From: Streptomyces actuosus
GTDB lineage: Bacteria > Actinomycetota > Actinomycetes > Streptomycetales > Streptomycetaceae
NCBI RefSeq assembly: GCF_016921115.1
Contig: NZ_JAFFZS010000046.1
Location: 1-48,016 of the forward strand
Length of the DNA stretch: 48,016 bases
Direction of reading: 5' to 3'
Numbering within the stretch: the stretch's first letter is position 1; the number at the start of each line of letters is the position of its first letter. The position numbers were made by a program, and so were the translations under genes. Below the pieces are notes generated by a model, which had not been told where the DNA came from, searched no databases, and worked only from the letters and a program-made list of their open reading frames with translations. This document shows positions 14,256 to 23,063 of this stretch, piece after piece.

Positions 14256-16599
14256 GCAGCCGTACGGCGCCCCTCTTGTGCAGCGGATCGTTGCCGTTGC
14301 CGCACTTGGGGGACTGGATGCAGGACGGGCAGCCGGCGTCGCACTCGCAGGAGGAGATGGCCTCGCGGGTGGCGGCCAGCCAGGCACGGGCGGTGTGGAA
14401 GGCACGCTCGGCGAATCCCGCACCGCCGGGATGGCCGTCGTACACGAAGACCGTCGGCAGGAGGGTGTCCGGGTGCAGGGGGACGGAGACGCCGCCGATG
14501 TCCCAGCGGTCGCAGGTCGCGAACAGCGGCAGCATGCCGATGGACGCGTGTTCGGCGGCGTGCAGCGCGCCGCCGAGGATCTCCGGGGGGATCCGGGCCT
14601 CGTCCAGTTGGTCCTCGGTGACCGTCCACCACACCGCGCGCGTGCGCAGCGTACGGGGAGGCAGGTCGAGCTTCGTCTCTCCCAGGACCTCGCCGGTGAT
14701 CAGGCGCCGGCGGAGGAAGGAGACCACCTGGTTGGTGACCTCCACCGAGCCGTAGCACAGGCGGCCCTGGCCCCAGGGCACCTCGGTGTCCGTCTCCAGC
14801 ACGGAGATGGACGTGGTGTCGCGGGCGACCGTGGAGTACGGCGGGGAAGCCTCCTCGACCAGGGCGACCGCGTCCTCCAGGTCCAGCGACCGCACCAGGT
14901 AGGTGCGGCCCTGGTGGAGGTGGACGGCGCCCTCGTGGACCGCGGTGTGGGCGGCGCCCTCGTCGACCGTGCCGAGCAGGCGTCCGGTGCCGGTCTCGAC
15001 GATCTGCACCGGCCGGCCGCCCTCACCGCGGATGTCGGTCAGGTCGGCGGCCCGCTCTCGGCGCGTCCAGTGCCAGGCCTTCGTCCGGCGGCGCAGCAGC
15101 TTCGCCGACTCCAGCTGGGGCAGCAGTTCGGCGCAGGCCGGGCCGAACAGCTCCAGGTCGTCGTCGGTGAGCGGAACCTCCGCGGCGGCGGCGCACAGGT
15201 GTGGGGCGAGGACGTACGGGTTGTCGGGGTCGAGGACCGTGGATTCCACCGGTTGGTCGAACAGGGCCTCGGGATGATGGACGAGGAAGGTGTCCAGCGG
15301 GTCGTCACGGGCGACCAGGACGGCCAGCGCGCCCCCGCCGGAGCGTCCCGCGCGGCCGGCCTGCTGCCACAGGGAGGCCCGGGTGCCCGGGTAGCCGGCG
15401 ATGAGGACGGCGTCCAGGCCGGACACGTCCACGCCGAGTTCCAGAGCGGTCGTCGCGGCGAGGCCCAGCAGTTCCCCGGAGTGCAGGGCGCGTTCCAGGG
15501 CGCGCCGCTCCTCGGGGAGGTATCCGCCGCGGTAGGCCGCGACACGCCGGGCCAGGGAGCGGTCGACCTCGGCGAGGCGCTCCTGCGCGATCACGGAGAT
15601 CAGCTCGGCGCCGCGCCGTGAACGGACGAACGCGACGGTGCGCACACCCTGCACGGCGAGATCGGTGAGCAGGTCGGCGGTCTCGGCGGTGGCGGTGCGG
15701 CGGATCGGCGCGCCCTTCTCCCCGTGGAGTTCGGTGAGCGGTGGCTCCCACAGGGCGAACACCAGTTCACCACGGGGTGAGGCGTCGTCGGCCACCTCGA
15801 CGACGGGGAGGCCGGTGAGACGGCGGGCGGCCACTGCGGGCTCTGCTGCGGTCGCGGAGGCGAGCAGGAAGACGGGGGAGGCGCCGTAGCGGGCGCACAG
15901 CCGGCGCAGGCGGCGAAGCACCTGGGCGACGTGGGAGCCGAAGACGCCGCGGTAGGTGTGGCACTCGTCGACGACGACGTACTTCAGCGCCTTCAGGAAG
16001 GAGGACCAGCGGGGGTGGGAGGGCAGGATGCCGCGGTGCAGCATGTCCGGGTTGGTCAGCACGTAGTTGCCGTACTGCCGGATCCACTCGCGCTCCTCGA
16101 ACGGGGTGTCGCCGTCGTACACGGCCGGTCGAACCGATGTGCCCAGAGGGTGGGCGAGTTCCTTCACCGACCGGCGCTGGTCCGCCGCGAGCGCCTTGGT
16201 GGGGGCCAGGTACAGCGCGGTGGCGCCGCGGCCGTTGGGCGCCTCGGAGCCGTCCAGGAGGGCGGAGAGCACCGGGACGAGGTAGGCCAGGGACTTGCCG
16301 GAGGCGGTGCCCGTGGCGACGACCACCGAGTCGCCGTCCAGGGCGTGCTCGGCCGCCTGTGCCTGGTGGGCCCAGGGGTGGTCGATACCCGCCGACTGCA
16401 CGGCGGCGACGACCTCGGCACGGATCCGGTCGGGCCAGACGGCATGGCGGCCCGCCCTCGGGGGCAAGTGCTCCGTATGAGTGATGCGCGAAGCCCGGCT
16501 GGGCCCGGAGGCGAGCCGGTCCAGGATCGTGCCCGGCGAGGGGCCGGAAGCGGTATCGGTCCGGGTCCGATCGGGTCGGTGATTCTTGGCCATCGGCAT
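14146..16599 (-). CDS. DEAD/DEAH-box helicase with C-terminal four-cysteine module (MrfA/YprA-type)
   Basis: An 817-residue superfamily 2 helicase. The order is: Q-like region, ATGTASGKSLAY (Walker A), VVDECHTYRG (motif II as DECH), LASATA (motif III), a second RecA domain with QAGRAGRSGGGA (motif VI), and a C-terminal DUF1998-like region with CECDAGCPSCIQSPKCGNGN, a putative zinc or iron-sulfur ligand set. Bacillus MrfA, a family member, acts in mitomycin repair; actinobacterial homologues (Rv3649-type) lie beside Tad genes, as here. The ATG at 16599 (MPM) and ATG at 16593 are equally possible and neither has a Shine-Dalgarno sequence. It is divergent from bldG across 156 bp and overlaps the Tad-locus end by 110 bp. 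Confidence 0.9.
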   Translation of the reverse strand: MPMAKNHRPDRTRTDTASGPSPGTILDRLASGPSRASRITHTEHLPPRAGRHAVWPDRIRAEVVAAVQSAGIDHPWAHQAQAAEHALDGDSVVVATGTASGKSLAYLVPVLSALLDGSEAPNGRGATALYLAPTKALAADQRRSVKELAHPLGTSVRPAVYDGDTPFEEREWIRQYGNYVLTNPDMLHRGILPSHPRWSSFLKALKYVVVDECHTYRGVFGSHVAQVLRRLRRLCARYGASPVFLLASATAAEPAVAARRLTGLPVVEVADDASPRGELVFALWEPPLTELHGEKGAPIRRTATAETADLLTDLAVQGVRTVAFVRSRRGAELISVIAQERLAEVDRSLARRVAAYRGGYLPEERRALERALHSGELLGLAATTALELGVDVSGLDAVLIAGYPGTRASLWQQAGRAGRSGGGALAVLVARDDPLDTFLVHHPEALFDQPVESTVLDPDNPYVLAPHLCAAAAEVPLTDDDLELFGPACAELLPQLESAKLLRRRTKAWHWTRRERAADLTDIRGEGGRPVQIVETGTGRLLGTVDEGAAHTAVHEGAVHLHQGRTYLVRSLDLEDAVALVEEASPPYSTVARDTTSISVLETDTEVPWGQGRLCYGSVEVTNQVVSFLRRRLITGEVLGETKLDLPPRTLRTRAVWWTVTEDQLDEARIPPEILGGALHAAEHASIGMLPLFATCDRWDIGGVSVPLHPDTLLPTVFVYDGHPGGAGFAERAFHTARAWLAATREAISSCECDAGCPSCIQSPKCGNGNDPLHKRGAVRLLTVLLRGAPAPQQRDPAAAAPTANPPEPARQGPPAP

Positions 16600-16755
16600 C
16601 GAGTGTGTCACTGGCGTGACGGACAATGGAGTCAAGGCGTCGTGCACGCCCGCCGGGAAGTGATTGAATGCCATCGCGGCTGGCGAACCGTCATCGGGGC
16701 AGCAAGCCGAAAGTCCCGAGGGACGACCGCTCGATAGCAAGGTGCTGGAGGATCC

Positions 16756-17097
16756 GTGGACCTGTCCCTGTCGACCCGTACCGTCGGCGATCGTACGGTC
16801 GTCGAGGTCGGTGGCGAAATCGACGTATATACCGCGCCAAAACTGCGCGAGCAGCTGGTCGAGCTGGTGAACGACGGGAATTTCCACCTCGTCGTCGACA
16901 TGGAGGGCGTGGACTTCCTCGACTCCACCGGGCTCGGCGTGCTGGTCGGCGGTCTGAAGCGTGTACGAGCCCATGAGGGCTCCCTGCGCCTGGTCTGCAA
17001 CCAGGAGCGCATTCTGAAGATCTTCCGCATCACCGGTCTGACCAAGGTGTTCCCGATTCACACCTCGGTCGACGAAGCGGTGGCGGCCACCGACTGA
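16756..17097 (+). CDS. bldG: Anti-sigma factor antagonist BldG
   Basis: The 113-residue STAS-domain protein MDLSLSTRTVGDRTVVEVGG... is, from memory, almost identical to S. coelicolor BldG, which is required for aerial mycelium and antibiotic production. The phosphorylation site is Ser57 in FLDSTGLGVLVGG. It works by partner switching: the unphosphorylated form binds anti-sigma kinases, such as the product of the next gene, and frees sigma factors. GTG start with a GGAGG site 6-8 bases upstream. A strong hairpin separates it from the anti-sigma gene, consistent with the reported mixture of mono- and bicistronic transcripts. Confidence 0.97.
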   Translation: MDLSLSTRTVGDRTVVEVGGEIDVYTAPKLREQLVELVNDGNFHLVVDMEGVDFLDSTGLGVLVGGLKRVRAHEGSLRLVCNQERILKIFRITGLTKVFPIHTSVDEAVAATD

Positions 17098-17101
17098 CGA
17101 C

Positions 17102-17168
17102 CCGCCCCGGGCCGCGGGCCCGGGGCGGCTGGACGACCCCGACGGGGACCGGGCCGTGCGCGGCCCGG
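17102..17168 (+). promoter_or_regulatory. Intercistronic hairpins between bldG and the anti-sigma gene
   Basis: A 12-bp perfect stem (17102-17113 with 17117-17128) with a 3-nt loop starts 4 bases after the bldG stop. A second stem pairs 17149-17155 with 17162-17168. The first could act as a partial terminator or as a 3' stabiliser that makes more bldG than downstream mRNA. Partial termination is inference; the structure is directly visible. Confidence 0.7.
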
Positions 17169-17204
17169 CCCCCCGACAGCACGCCCGAGTTCCTAGGGGG
17201 ATGC

Positions 17205-17639
17205 ATGGCCACCGTTGAACTCCGCTTCAGCGCGCTGCCCGAGCACGTCAGGACCGCCCGACTGGTGGCGGCAGCGGTGGCGCGCAGGGCCGGGGTGGAG
17301 GAGGCCGTCCTCGACGAGGTCCGTCTCGCGGTCGGTGAGGCGTGCACCCGTGCCGTCGGGCTGCATCAGCTCAGTGACATCACGGAGCCGGTGAAGGTGC
17401 TGTTGATCGAGGAGGAGAAGCAGTTCTCCATCGAGGTCGGCGACCGGGCGCCGCACCAGGTGCCCGGAGAGTCGTCGGATGCCGGCGAAGGCTCCGACGC
17501 CGAGCCCGAGGAGGACGAGATGGGCTTGGCCGTCATCAGCGGGCTCGTCGACGACGTCGAGGTCTCCACTGGTGAGCACGGTGGGCTGATCCGGATGACC
17601 TGGCCGACCACACCGCCACCGGCGGCGGCGCACGCCTGA
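17205..17639 (+). CDS. Anti-sigma factor / serine kinase-like ATPase partner of BldG
   Basis: A 144-residue HATPase_c-like protein. LDEVRLAVGEACTRAVGLHQ holds the N-box (ExxxNA appears as EACTRA), and DEMGLAVISGLVDDVEV matches the G-box region of RsbW/SpoIIAB-like kinases. The N-box asparagine is replaced by threonine, so kinase activity should be tested rather than assumed. In S. coelicolor the equivalent gene (SCO3548) is cotranscribed with bldG and its product binds BldG. The ATG at 17205 follows AGGGGG by 6 bases. An acidic insert (SSDAGEGSDAEPEEDE, about 89-104) sits before the G-box. Confidence 0.9.
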   Translation: MATVELRFSALPEHVRTARLVAAAVARRAGVEEAVLDEVRLAVGEACTRAVGLHQLSDITEPVKVLLIEEEKQFSIEVGDRAPHQVPGESSDAGEGSDAEPEEDEMGLAVISGLVDDVEVSTGEHGGLIRMTWPTTPPPAAAHA

Positions 17640-17651
17640 CCGCCGCCACCG

Positions 17652-17700
17652 TCCGCAACACCCGAAGGGCCCCCTCGTGGGGCCCTTCGGCGTGTGCGGA
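17652..17700 (+). terminator. Terminator of the bldG operon
   Basis: A 12-bp perfect stem, 17662-17673 with 17679-17690 and a 5-nt loop, is extended by imperfect pairing of TCCGC (17652-17656) with GCGGA (17696-17700). It lies 12-60 bp after the anti-sigma stop. There is no U-tract. Confidence 0.8.
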
Positions 17701-17981
17701 TGTTCGCGCCCGCACCTACAGTGGTGATCGGTGCACCACCTGTGAAGAACGTCGCCCGTCAGCCGGATGCCATCAACGAGCCGTAATGCCCGCGATGCAT
17801 TTCGTGAATTCCTTCACGATCAGTCGCGGCAGCGGATCGTCTCCCCTGTCCCTCCACAACGCTTTCAGGGCATTACTGTACGTCGAGGCGAATTCTGTTT
17901 ACCGCGCCCTGTTTTGATCAGGGTCGGGTACCTACAATCCCGTCCACATCTTGAGCTCAGCCCAAGCGTCAAGGAGGACGA
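17701..17981 (+). promoter_or_regulatory. hppA upstream region with -10 box TACAAT
   Basis: TACAAT at 17933-17938 is a near-consensus -10 hexamer 43 bp before the hppA start; no good -35 is spaced from it. TACTGT at 17874-17879 is a second possible -10. Upstream, GTAATGCCC (17783-17791) and GGGCATTAC (17868-17876) form a 9-bp long-range inverted repeat that encloses a smaller hairpin (CGTGAA/TTCACG around 17803-17818). The ORF that can be read through this region continues into hppA out of frame and is not supported. Confidence 0.5.
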
Positions 17982-20387
17982 ATGGCGGGGCTTTCCACCT
18001 CAGAACAGTTGGGTCATCCCACAGCCCTCGCGGCTGCCGTACTGACCGACGACAACCGGGTGCTGGTGTCGGTGATCGCGGTCGTGGCGCTGGCCGCGCT
18101 CGTGGTCGCGGGCGTGCTGGTGCGCCAGGTGCTGGCGGCGGGCGAGGGCACCGACACCATGAAGAGGATCGCGGCAGCCGTCCAGGAGGGCGCCAACGCC
18201 TACCTGGCCCGGCAGCTGCGCACGCTCGGCGTATTCGCCGCCGTCGTGTTCTTCCTGCTCATGCTGCTACCTGCGGACGACTGGAATCAGCGCGCCGGCC
18301 GATCGGTGTTCTTCCTGATCGGCGCGGCATTCTCTGCGGCCACCGGCTATATCGGCATGCGGCTCGCCGTGCGCAGCAATGTGCGGGTCGCCGCGGCGGC
18401 GCGAGAAGCCACCCCGGCGGAGGGTGAGCCGGAAAAGGATCTCACCGCTGTCTCGCACAAAGCCATGAAGATCGCTTTTCGCACGGGCGGCGTCGTCGGC
18501 ATGTTCACGGTGGGGCTGGGCCTGCTGGGCGCCTCCTGCGTGGTGCTGGTGTACGCGGCCGACGCGCCGAAGGTCCTGGAGGGGTTCGGTCTCGGCGCGG
18601 CCCTCATCGCGATGTTCATGAGGGTGGGCGGCGGCATCTTCACCAAAGCCGCCGACGTCGGCGCCGACCTGGTCGGCAAGGTCGAGCAGGGCATCCCGGA
18701 GGACGACCCGCGCAACGCCGCGACCATCGCCGACAACGTGGGCGACAACGTCGGCGACTGCGCCGGCATGGCCGCCGACCTGTTCGAGTCGTACGCGGTG
18801 ACCCTGGTCGCCGCACTGATCCTCGGCAAGGCGGCGTTCGGCGACGCGGGACTCGCCTTTCCGCTGCTGGTGCCCGCCATCGGGGTGATCACCGCGATGA
18901 TCGGCATCTTCGCGGTCGCCCCGCGGCGCGCCGACCGCAGCGGCATGACGGCGATCAACCGCGGCTTCTTCGTCTCCGCGGTGATCTCGCTCGCCCTGGT
19001 CGCGGTGGCCGTCTTCACCTATCTGCCCTCCTCGTACGCCGACCTCGACGGCGTCACCGACGCGGAGATCACGGCCAAGGGCGGCGATCCGCGGGTCCTC
19101 GCCATCGTGGCGGTGGCCATCGGCATCCTGCTGGCCGCGGTCATCCAGCAGCTGACCGGCTACTTCACGGAGACCACCCGGCGCCCGGTGAGGGACATCG
19201 GCAAGACGTCCCTCACCGGCCCCGCGACGGTCGTGCTGGCCGGCATCTCCGTGGGGCTCGAATCGGCCGTCTACACCGCGTTGCTGATCGGCCTGAGCGT
19301 GTACGGGGCGTTCCTGCTCGGCGGTACGTCGATCATGCTCGCGCTGTTCGCGGTGGCGCTGGCCGGCACCGGCCTGCTCACCACGGTCGGGGTGATCGTC
19401 GCCATGGACACCTTCGGCCCGGTCTCCGACAACGCGCAGGGCATCGCCGAGATGTCCGGGGACGTCGAGGGCGCGGGCGCGCAGGTGCTCACCAACCTGG
19501 ACGCCGTCGGCAACACCACCAAGGCCATCACCAAGGGCATCGCCATCGCGACTGCCGTTCTGGCGGCGTCGGCGCTCTTCGGGTCGTACCGCGACGCCAT
19601 CACCACCGGCGCGCGGGACGTCGGCGAGAAGCTCTCCGGTGAGGGCGCGCCGATGACCCTGATGATGGACATCTCGCAGCCCAACAACCTGGTCGGCCTC
19701 ATCGCGGGCGCCGCGGTCGTCTTCCTCTTCTCCGGACTCGCCATCAACGCCGTGTCGCGGTCGGCGGGTTCCGTGGTGTTCGAGGTGCGGCGGCAGTTCC
19801 GCGAGAAGCCCGGGATCATGGACTACAGCGAGACGCCGGAGTACGGCAAGGTCGTCGACATCTGCACGAAGGACGCCCTGCGCGAGCTGGCCACCCCTGG
19901 TCTGCTCGCGGTGCTGGCGCCGATCTTCATCGGGTTCACGCTCGGTGTCGGCGCGCTCGGCTCCTACCTCGCGGGCGCCATCGGCACGGGCACGCTGATG
20001 GCGGTGTTCCTCGCCAACTCCGGCGGAGCCTGGGACAACGCCAAGAAGCTCGTCGAGGACGGGCACTACGGCGGCAAGGGCAGCGAGGCCCACGCGGCCA
20101 CGGTGATCGGCGACACGGTCGGCGACCCCTTCAAGGACACCGCCGGTCCTGCCATCAACCCGCTGCTGAAGGTCATGAACCTGGTGTCGCTGCTGATCGC
20201 CCCGGCGGTGATCAAGTTCTCCTACGGCGCTGACAAGAGCGTCGGCATCCGGATCGTGATCGCGGTCCTCGCCTTCGTGGTGATCGCCGGCGCGGTGTAC
20301 GTCTCCAAGCGACGCGGTATCGCGGTCGGCGACGAGAACGACACCGGCCGGTCGTCCAAGTCGGCCGACCCTGCGGTGGTTTCGTAG
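17982..20387 (+). CDS. hppA: Membrane-bound proton-translocating pyrophosphatase
   Basis: An 801-residue, highly hydrophobic protein with about 16 predicted helices. GGGIFTKAADVGADLVGKVE (about 212-231) and DDPRNAATIADNVGDNVGDCAGMAADLFESY hold the Mg-PPi-binding Asp and Lys residues, and the C-terminal GSEAHAATVIGDTVGDPFKDTAGP is the third conserved block. The enzyme couples PPi hydrolysis to ion pumping across the plasma membrane. Lys514 in GNTTKAITKG marks the K+-independent subfamily, which pumps protons. The ATG has a perfect AAGGAGG site 5 bases upstream. A hairpin terminator follows. Confidence 0.97.
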   Translation: MAGLSTSEQLGHPTALAAAVLTDDNRVLVSVIAVVALAALVVAGVLVRQVLAAGEGTDTMKRIAAAVQEGANAYLARQLRTLGVFAAVVFFLLMLLPADDWNQRAGRSVFFLIGAAFSAATGYIGMRLAVRSNVRVAAAAREATPAEGEPEKDLTAVSHKAMKIAFRTGGVVGMFTVGLGLLGASCVVLVYAADAPKVLEGFGLGAALIAMFMRVGGGIFTKAADVGADLVGKVEQGIPEDDPRNAATIADNVGDNVGDCAGMAADLFESYAVTLVAALILGKAAFGDAGLAFPLLVPAIGVITAMIGIFAVAPRRADRSGMTAINRGFFVSAVISLALVAVAVFTYLPSSYADLDGVTDAEITAKGGDPRVLAIVAVAIGILLAAVIQQLTGYFTETTRRPVRDIGKTSLTGPATVVLAGISVGLESAVYTALLIGLSVYGAFLLGGTSIMLALFAVALAGTGLLTTVGVIVAMDTFGPVSDNAQGIAEMSGDVEGAGAQVLTNLDAVGNTTKAITKGIAIATAVLAASALFGSYRDAITTGARDVGEKLSGEGAPMTLMMDISQPNNLVGLIAGAAVVFLFSGLAINAVSRSAGSVVFEVRRQFREKPGIMDYSETPEYGKVVDICTKDALRELATPGLLAVLAPIFIGFTLGVGALGSYLAGAIGTGTLMAVFLANSGGAWDNAKKLVEDGHYGGKGSEAHAATVIGDTVGDPFKDTAGPAINPLLKVMNLVSLLIAPAVIKFSYGADKSVGIRIVIAVLAFVVIAGAVYVSKRRGIAVGDENDTGRSSKSADPAVVS

Positions 20388-20417
20388 CGGTCGCAGGCCG
20401 GGATCGGCCAAGGGGCG

Positions 20418-20448
20418 GGCGGGCGGCGCGCGTTGCGTGCCGCCCGCC
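20418..20448 (+). terminator. Terminator of hppA
   Basis: GGCGGGCGGCGCGC (20418-20431) pairs with the segment 20435-20448 around a short loop, with one G-U pair. It lies about 30 bp after the hppA stop, without a U-tract. Confidence 0.75.
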
Positions 20449-20607
20449 GTGCGAGGTGTGTGGGTCGCGTCTCACCCGTCCCGCCGTGAGCATTCTCTCA
20501 CTTGGTGTAAATCATATTCATATGGACATTTCGCCCCTCCTTTCTCGGGAAGTCGCCGCATCGGCGTGTATGTTCCGGGGCCGAGAGCCATGGAAGGGAC
20601 CGATCCG

Positions 20608-21189
20608 GTGAACAAGAAGCTCGCGGTCGCACTGTCCGGCGGTGCGGTACTCGCAGTGGCGCTGACGGGATGCAGCGGCGAGAAGGACAACAAGGAGCTC
20701 GACGCCTGGGCCGCGAAGGTCTGCGAGAGCGTGCCCGCGCAGCAGGCGAAGATCGAGGCCGCGTTCGACGCGCTCGGCAAGGCCGCCAAGGACGGACCGC
20801 CGCTGGAGCTCCAGAAGACCGACTCCCAGGCCTTCCAGGACCTCTCGGACGGCTTCAAGGCCCGGGCCGCCACCATCGGCAGCGCCGGTGCGCCTCCCGG
20901 CGTCGACGGCAGCGAGCGCAAGCAGCAGGACGCCGTCAAGAAGCTCACGGTCCTGTCGGCGTCCTACGCCGATCTGAAGAAGCAGGTCGACGCCCTCGAC
21001 ACCAAGGACCAGGGCAAGTTCGCCGCCGGGCTCGACGACGTCTCGGAGCGGATGAAGGAGGTGTCCGTGCAGTACAAGGGCGCGGTCACCGCCCTCCAGG
21101 CGCTGGAGGAGGGCGACGTCAAGCAGGCCGTGGCCAAGCAGCCCGGCTGCAAGAAGGCCACCGCGCCCTCGTCGGCGTCCAGCGGCTGA
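20608..21189 (+). CDS. Small secreted lipoprotein of unknown function
   Basis: A 193-residue protein starting MNKKLAVALSGGAVLAVALT with a LTGC lipobox (Cys about residue 22), so probably lipid-anchored. The mature part is charged and mostly helical, rich in Lys, Asp and Ala, with two further cysteines (in KVCESV and QPGCKK) that could form a disulfide. I recognise no enzyme motif. The GTG at 20608 has GAAGGGA 9 bases upstream; an ATG 18 bases earlier would put six extra residues before the signal peptide. An unusually AT-rich stretch at 20505-20530 is the likely promoter area. It stands alone between hppA and the methyltransferase gene. Confidence 0.75.
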   Translation: MNKKLAVALSGGAVLAVALTGCSGEKDNKELDAWAAKVCESVPAQQAKIEAAFDALGKAAKDGPPLELQKTDSQAFQDLSDGFKARAATIGSAGAPPGVDGSERKQQDAVKKLTVLSASYADLKKQVDALDTKDQGKFAAGLDDVSERMKEVSVQYKGAVTALQALEEGDVKQAVAKQPGCKKATAPSSASSG

Positions 21190-21217
21190 GCCGTCCGGCG
21201 CGGGCCACAATGGGTGC

Positions 21218-22744
21218 GTGAGTAACGCCACCTCGTCCCCCCTGCCCTCGACCGACCGCGCCGACGTGGCCGCACGTCTGAGGGACGCCCTGATCGGGGC
21301 GTCCTTCACCGCGGACGGCCTGCTCGACCTGCTCGGCGCCCCCGCGTACGCGGCACTGGCCCGCAGCGAGATCGTGCCCGCGCTGCGGGCCACCCGCGGG
21401 GACACGCCGCTGGAGAGGCTCGTTCGGCTCTTCCTGCTGCAGCAGCCCGTGCCGTACGGGCGCGTGGCGGACGTGCTGCCCGTCGACGCCTGCCTGGAGG
21501 CCGGCTGGCTGGTGCGCGCCGGTGCGGAGCCCCACGGCGACGTGGCCGCGACCGTGGATGTACGGCCGTACGGCGGACCCGACGGCGAGGACTGGTTCAT
21601 CGTCTCCGACCTCGGGTGCGCGGTCGGCGGGGCCGGCGGCATCGGCAGCCGCGCCGAGGGCGTCGTCCTGGGCGTCGGCGGCGCGTCGACCACGCTGGCC
21701 GGCATCACCGTCCGCACGCCCGTCGCCGCCGCCCTCGATCTCGGCACCGGCTCGGGGATCCAGGCGCTGCACGCCTCCCGGCACGCCACGCGGGTGACCG
21801 CCACCGACCTCAACCCGCGCGCCCTGCACATCACCGCGCTCACGCTGGCCCTGTCCGACGCCCCGGCCGCCGATCTGCGGGAGGGTTCGCTGTTCGAGCC
21901 CATCCGGGACGGCGAGACCTTCGACCTGATCGTGTCCAACCCGCCGTTCGTGATCTCGCCCGGTGCCCGGCTGACGTACCGGGACGGCGGGATGGGCGGG
22001 GACGATCTGTGCCGCTCGCTCGTTCAGGAATCGGGGGAGCGGCTGAACGAGGGCGGGTTCGCGCAGTTCCTCGCCAACTGGCAGCACGTGGAGGGGGAGG
22101 ACTGGCAGGACCGAGTCCGGTCGTGGGTGCCGCGGGGATGCGACGCGTGGATCGTCCAGCGCGAGGTGCAGGACGTCACGCAGTACGCCGAGCTGTGGCT
22201 CAGGGACGCCGGCGACCACCGCGGTGACCCGGCGGCGTACCAGGCGCGCTACGACGCCTGGCTGGAGGAGTTCGAGGCCCGCAAGGTCAAGGCGGTCGGC
22301 TTCGGCTGGATCACCCTGCGCAGGACCGGGGCCGCCGAGCCGTCGGTGCGGGTCGAGGAGTGGCCGCACCCGGTCGAGCAGCCCCTCGGCGACACCATCC
22401 GCGCGCACTTCGAGCGGCTGGACCATCTGCGCTCGCTCGACGACGCGGCGCTGCTCGCCGGCCACTTCAGGCTGGCCGCCGAGGTCGTCCAGGAGCAGGT
22501 GGGGCTGCCGGGCGCCGAGGACCCGGAGCACGTCGTGCTGCGCCAGCACCGCGGCATGCGGCGGGCCACCAAGGTCGACACCGTGGGCGCGGGCTTCGCC
22601 GGCGTCTGCGACGGCAGCCTCAGTGCCGGGCGCATTCTGGACGCCATCGCCCAGCTGATGGGCGAGGACCCGGTCCTCCTGCGCGACCGTACGCCCGCGC
22701 AGATCCGACTCCTGGTGGAGCAGGGCTTCCTGGAGCCGTCGTAG
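21218..22744 (+). CDS. SAM-dependent methyltransferase (HemK/RlmG-like class I)
   Basis: A 508-residue protein. An N-terminal winged-helix-like region (about 20-100, with SEIVPALRATRGDTPLERLVRLFLL) leads into a class I methyltransferase core: ALDLGTGSGIQALHAS (motif I, about 174-189), VTATDLNPRALHIT, and DLIVSNPPFVISPG with the NPPF motif typical of N-methyltransferases acting on planar amino groups (glutamine, adenine or guanine). The C-terminal 150 residues are of unknown role. The target is probably a ribosomal component or protein, but the sequence does not decide. The GTG at 21218 has no Shine-Dalgarno site; CACAAT ends six bases upstream, suggesting leaderless expression. Confidence 0.82.
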   Translation: MSNATSSPLPSTDRADVAARLRDALIGASFTADGLLDLLGAPAYAALARSEIVPALRATRGDTPLERLVRLFLLQQPVPYGRVADVLPVDACLEAGWLVRAGAEPHGDVAATVDVRPYGGPDGEDWFIVSDLGCAVGGAGGIGSRAEGVVLGVGGASTTLAGITVRTPVAAALDLGTGSGIQALHASRHATRVTATDLNPRALHITALTLALSDAPAADLREGSLFEPIRDGETFDLIVSNPPFVISPGARLTYRDGGMGGDDLCRSLVQESGERLNEGGFAQFLANWQHVEGEDWQDRVRSWVPRGCDAWIVQREVQDVTQYAELWLRDAGDHRGDPAAYQARYDAWLEEFEARKVKAVGFGWITLRRTGAAEPSVRVEEWPHPVEQPLGDTIRAHFERLDHLRSLDDAALLAGHFRLAAEVVQEQVGLPGAEDPEHVVLRQHRGMRRATKVDTVGAGFAGVCDGSLSAGRILDAIAQLMGEDPVLLRDRTPAQIRLLVEQGFLEPS

Positions 22745-23063
22745 GCGACCCGACCCGGCGCCCCGGCGCGGCGTGTGCTCCGCCACACGGCCCAACGGTC
22801 GGGCGCGCCGCGAGGCGCGCCCGGTCCACGGACCGGGTGTGACGATCGGACACGCACGGTGATCCGATGAAAACAAGCCGTGTTCGCGGCCTCGAGTCAC
22901 CGCCGTGCCCGACCTGCCCGGGATCGTCCGGCCGAGTGCGCGGGTGCCGGGGAGGGACCGTGTCGGCCTGGCGTTCACCTCGGGTTCGCCGAGGCGACGT
23001 CCGCACGTGCCAGTCTCCCCACGCTGGGTACGCGCGGACAGGACATGAGGGGCACGGGCTGCC
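22745..23063. other. Intergenic region after the methyltransferase gene
   Basis: Contains the hairpin at 22801-22822 and a second smaller one (CCGGTCC/GGACCGG around 22821-22836). The remainder has no supportable gene; ORFs read through it lack ribosome binding sites and composition of real proteins. Confidence 0.55.
22801..22822 (+). terminator. Hairpin with GCGA tetraloop downstream of the methyltransferase gene
   Basis: GGGCGCGCC (22801-22809) pairs perfectly with 22814-22822 around a GCGA loop of the stable GNRA type. It is about 57 bp past the stop. Confidence 0.75.

Noticed and set aside
17767..18045. 92-codon ORF upstream of hppA
   Set aside because: It runs out of frame into hppA across the hppA promoter and ribosome binding site and has no family resemblance.
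18267..20411. Minus-strand ORF opposite hppA
   Set aside because: His/Asp/Arg-rich composition produced by the reverse of a hydrophobic gene; no recognisable protein.
20549..20572. SigR-like promoter (GGGAAG ... GTT) upstream of the lipoprotein gene
   Set aside because: The -35 has the wrong last base and the spacing is 19 instead of 18; not strong enough.
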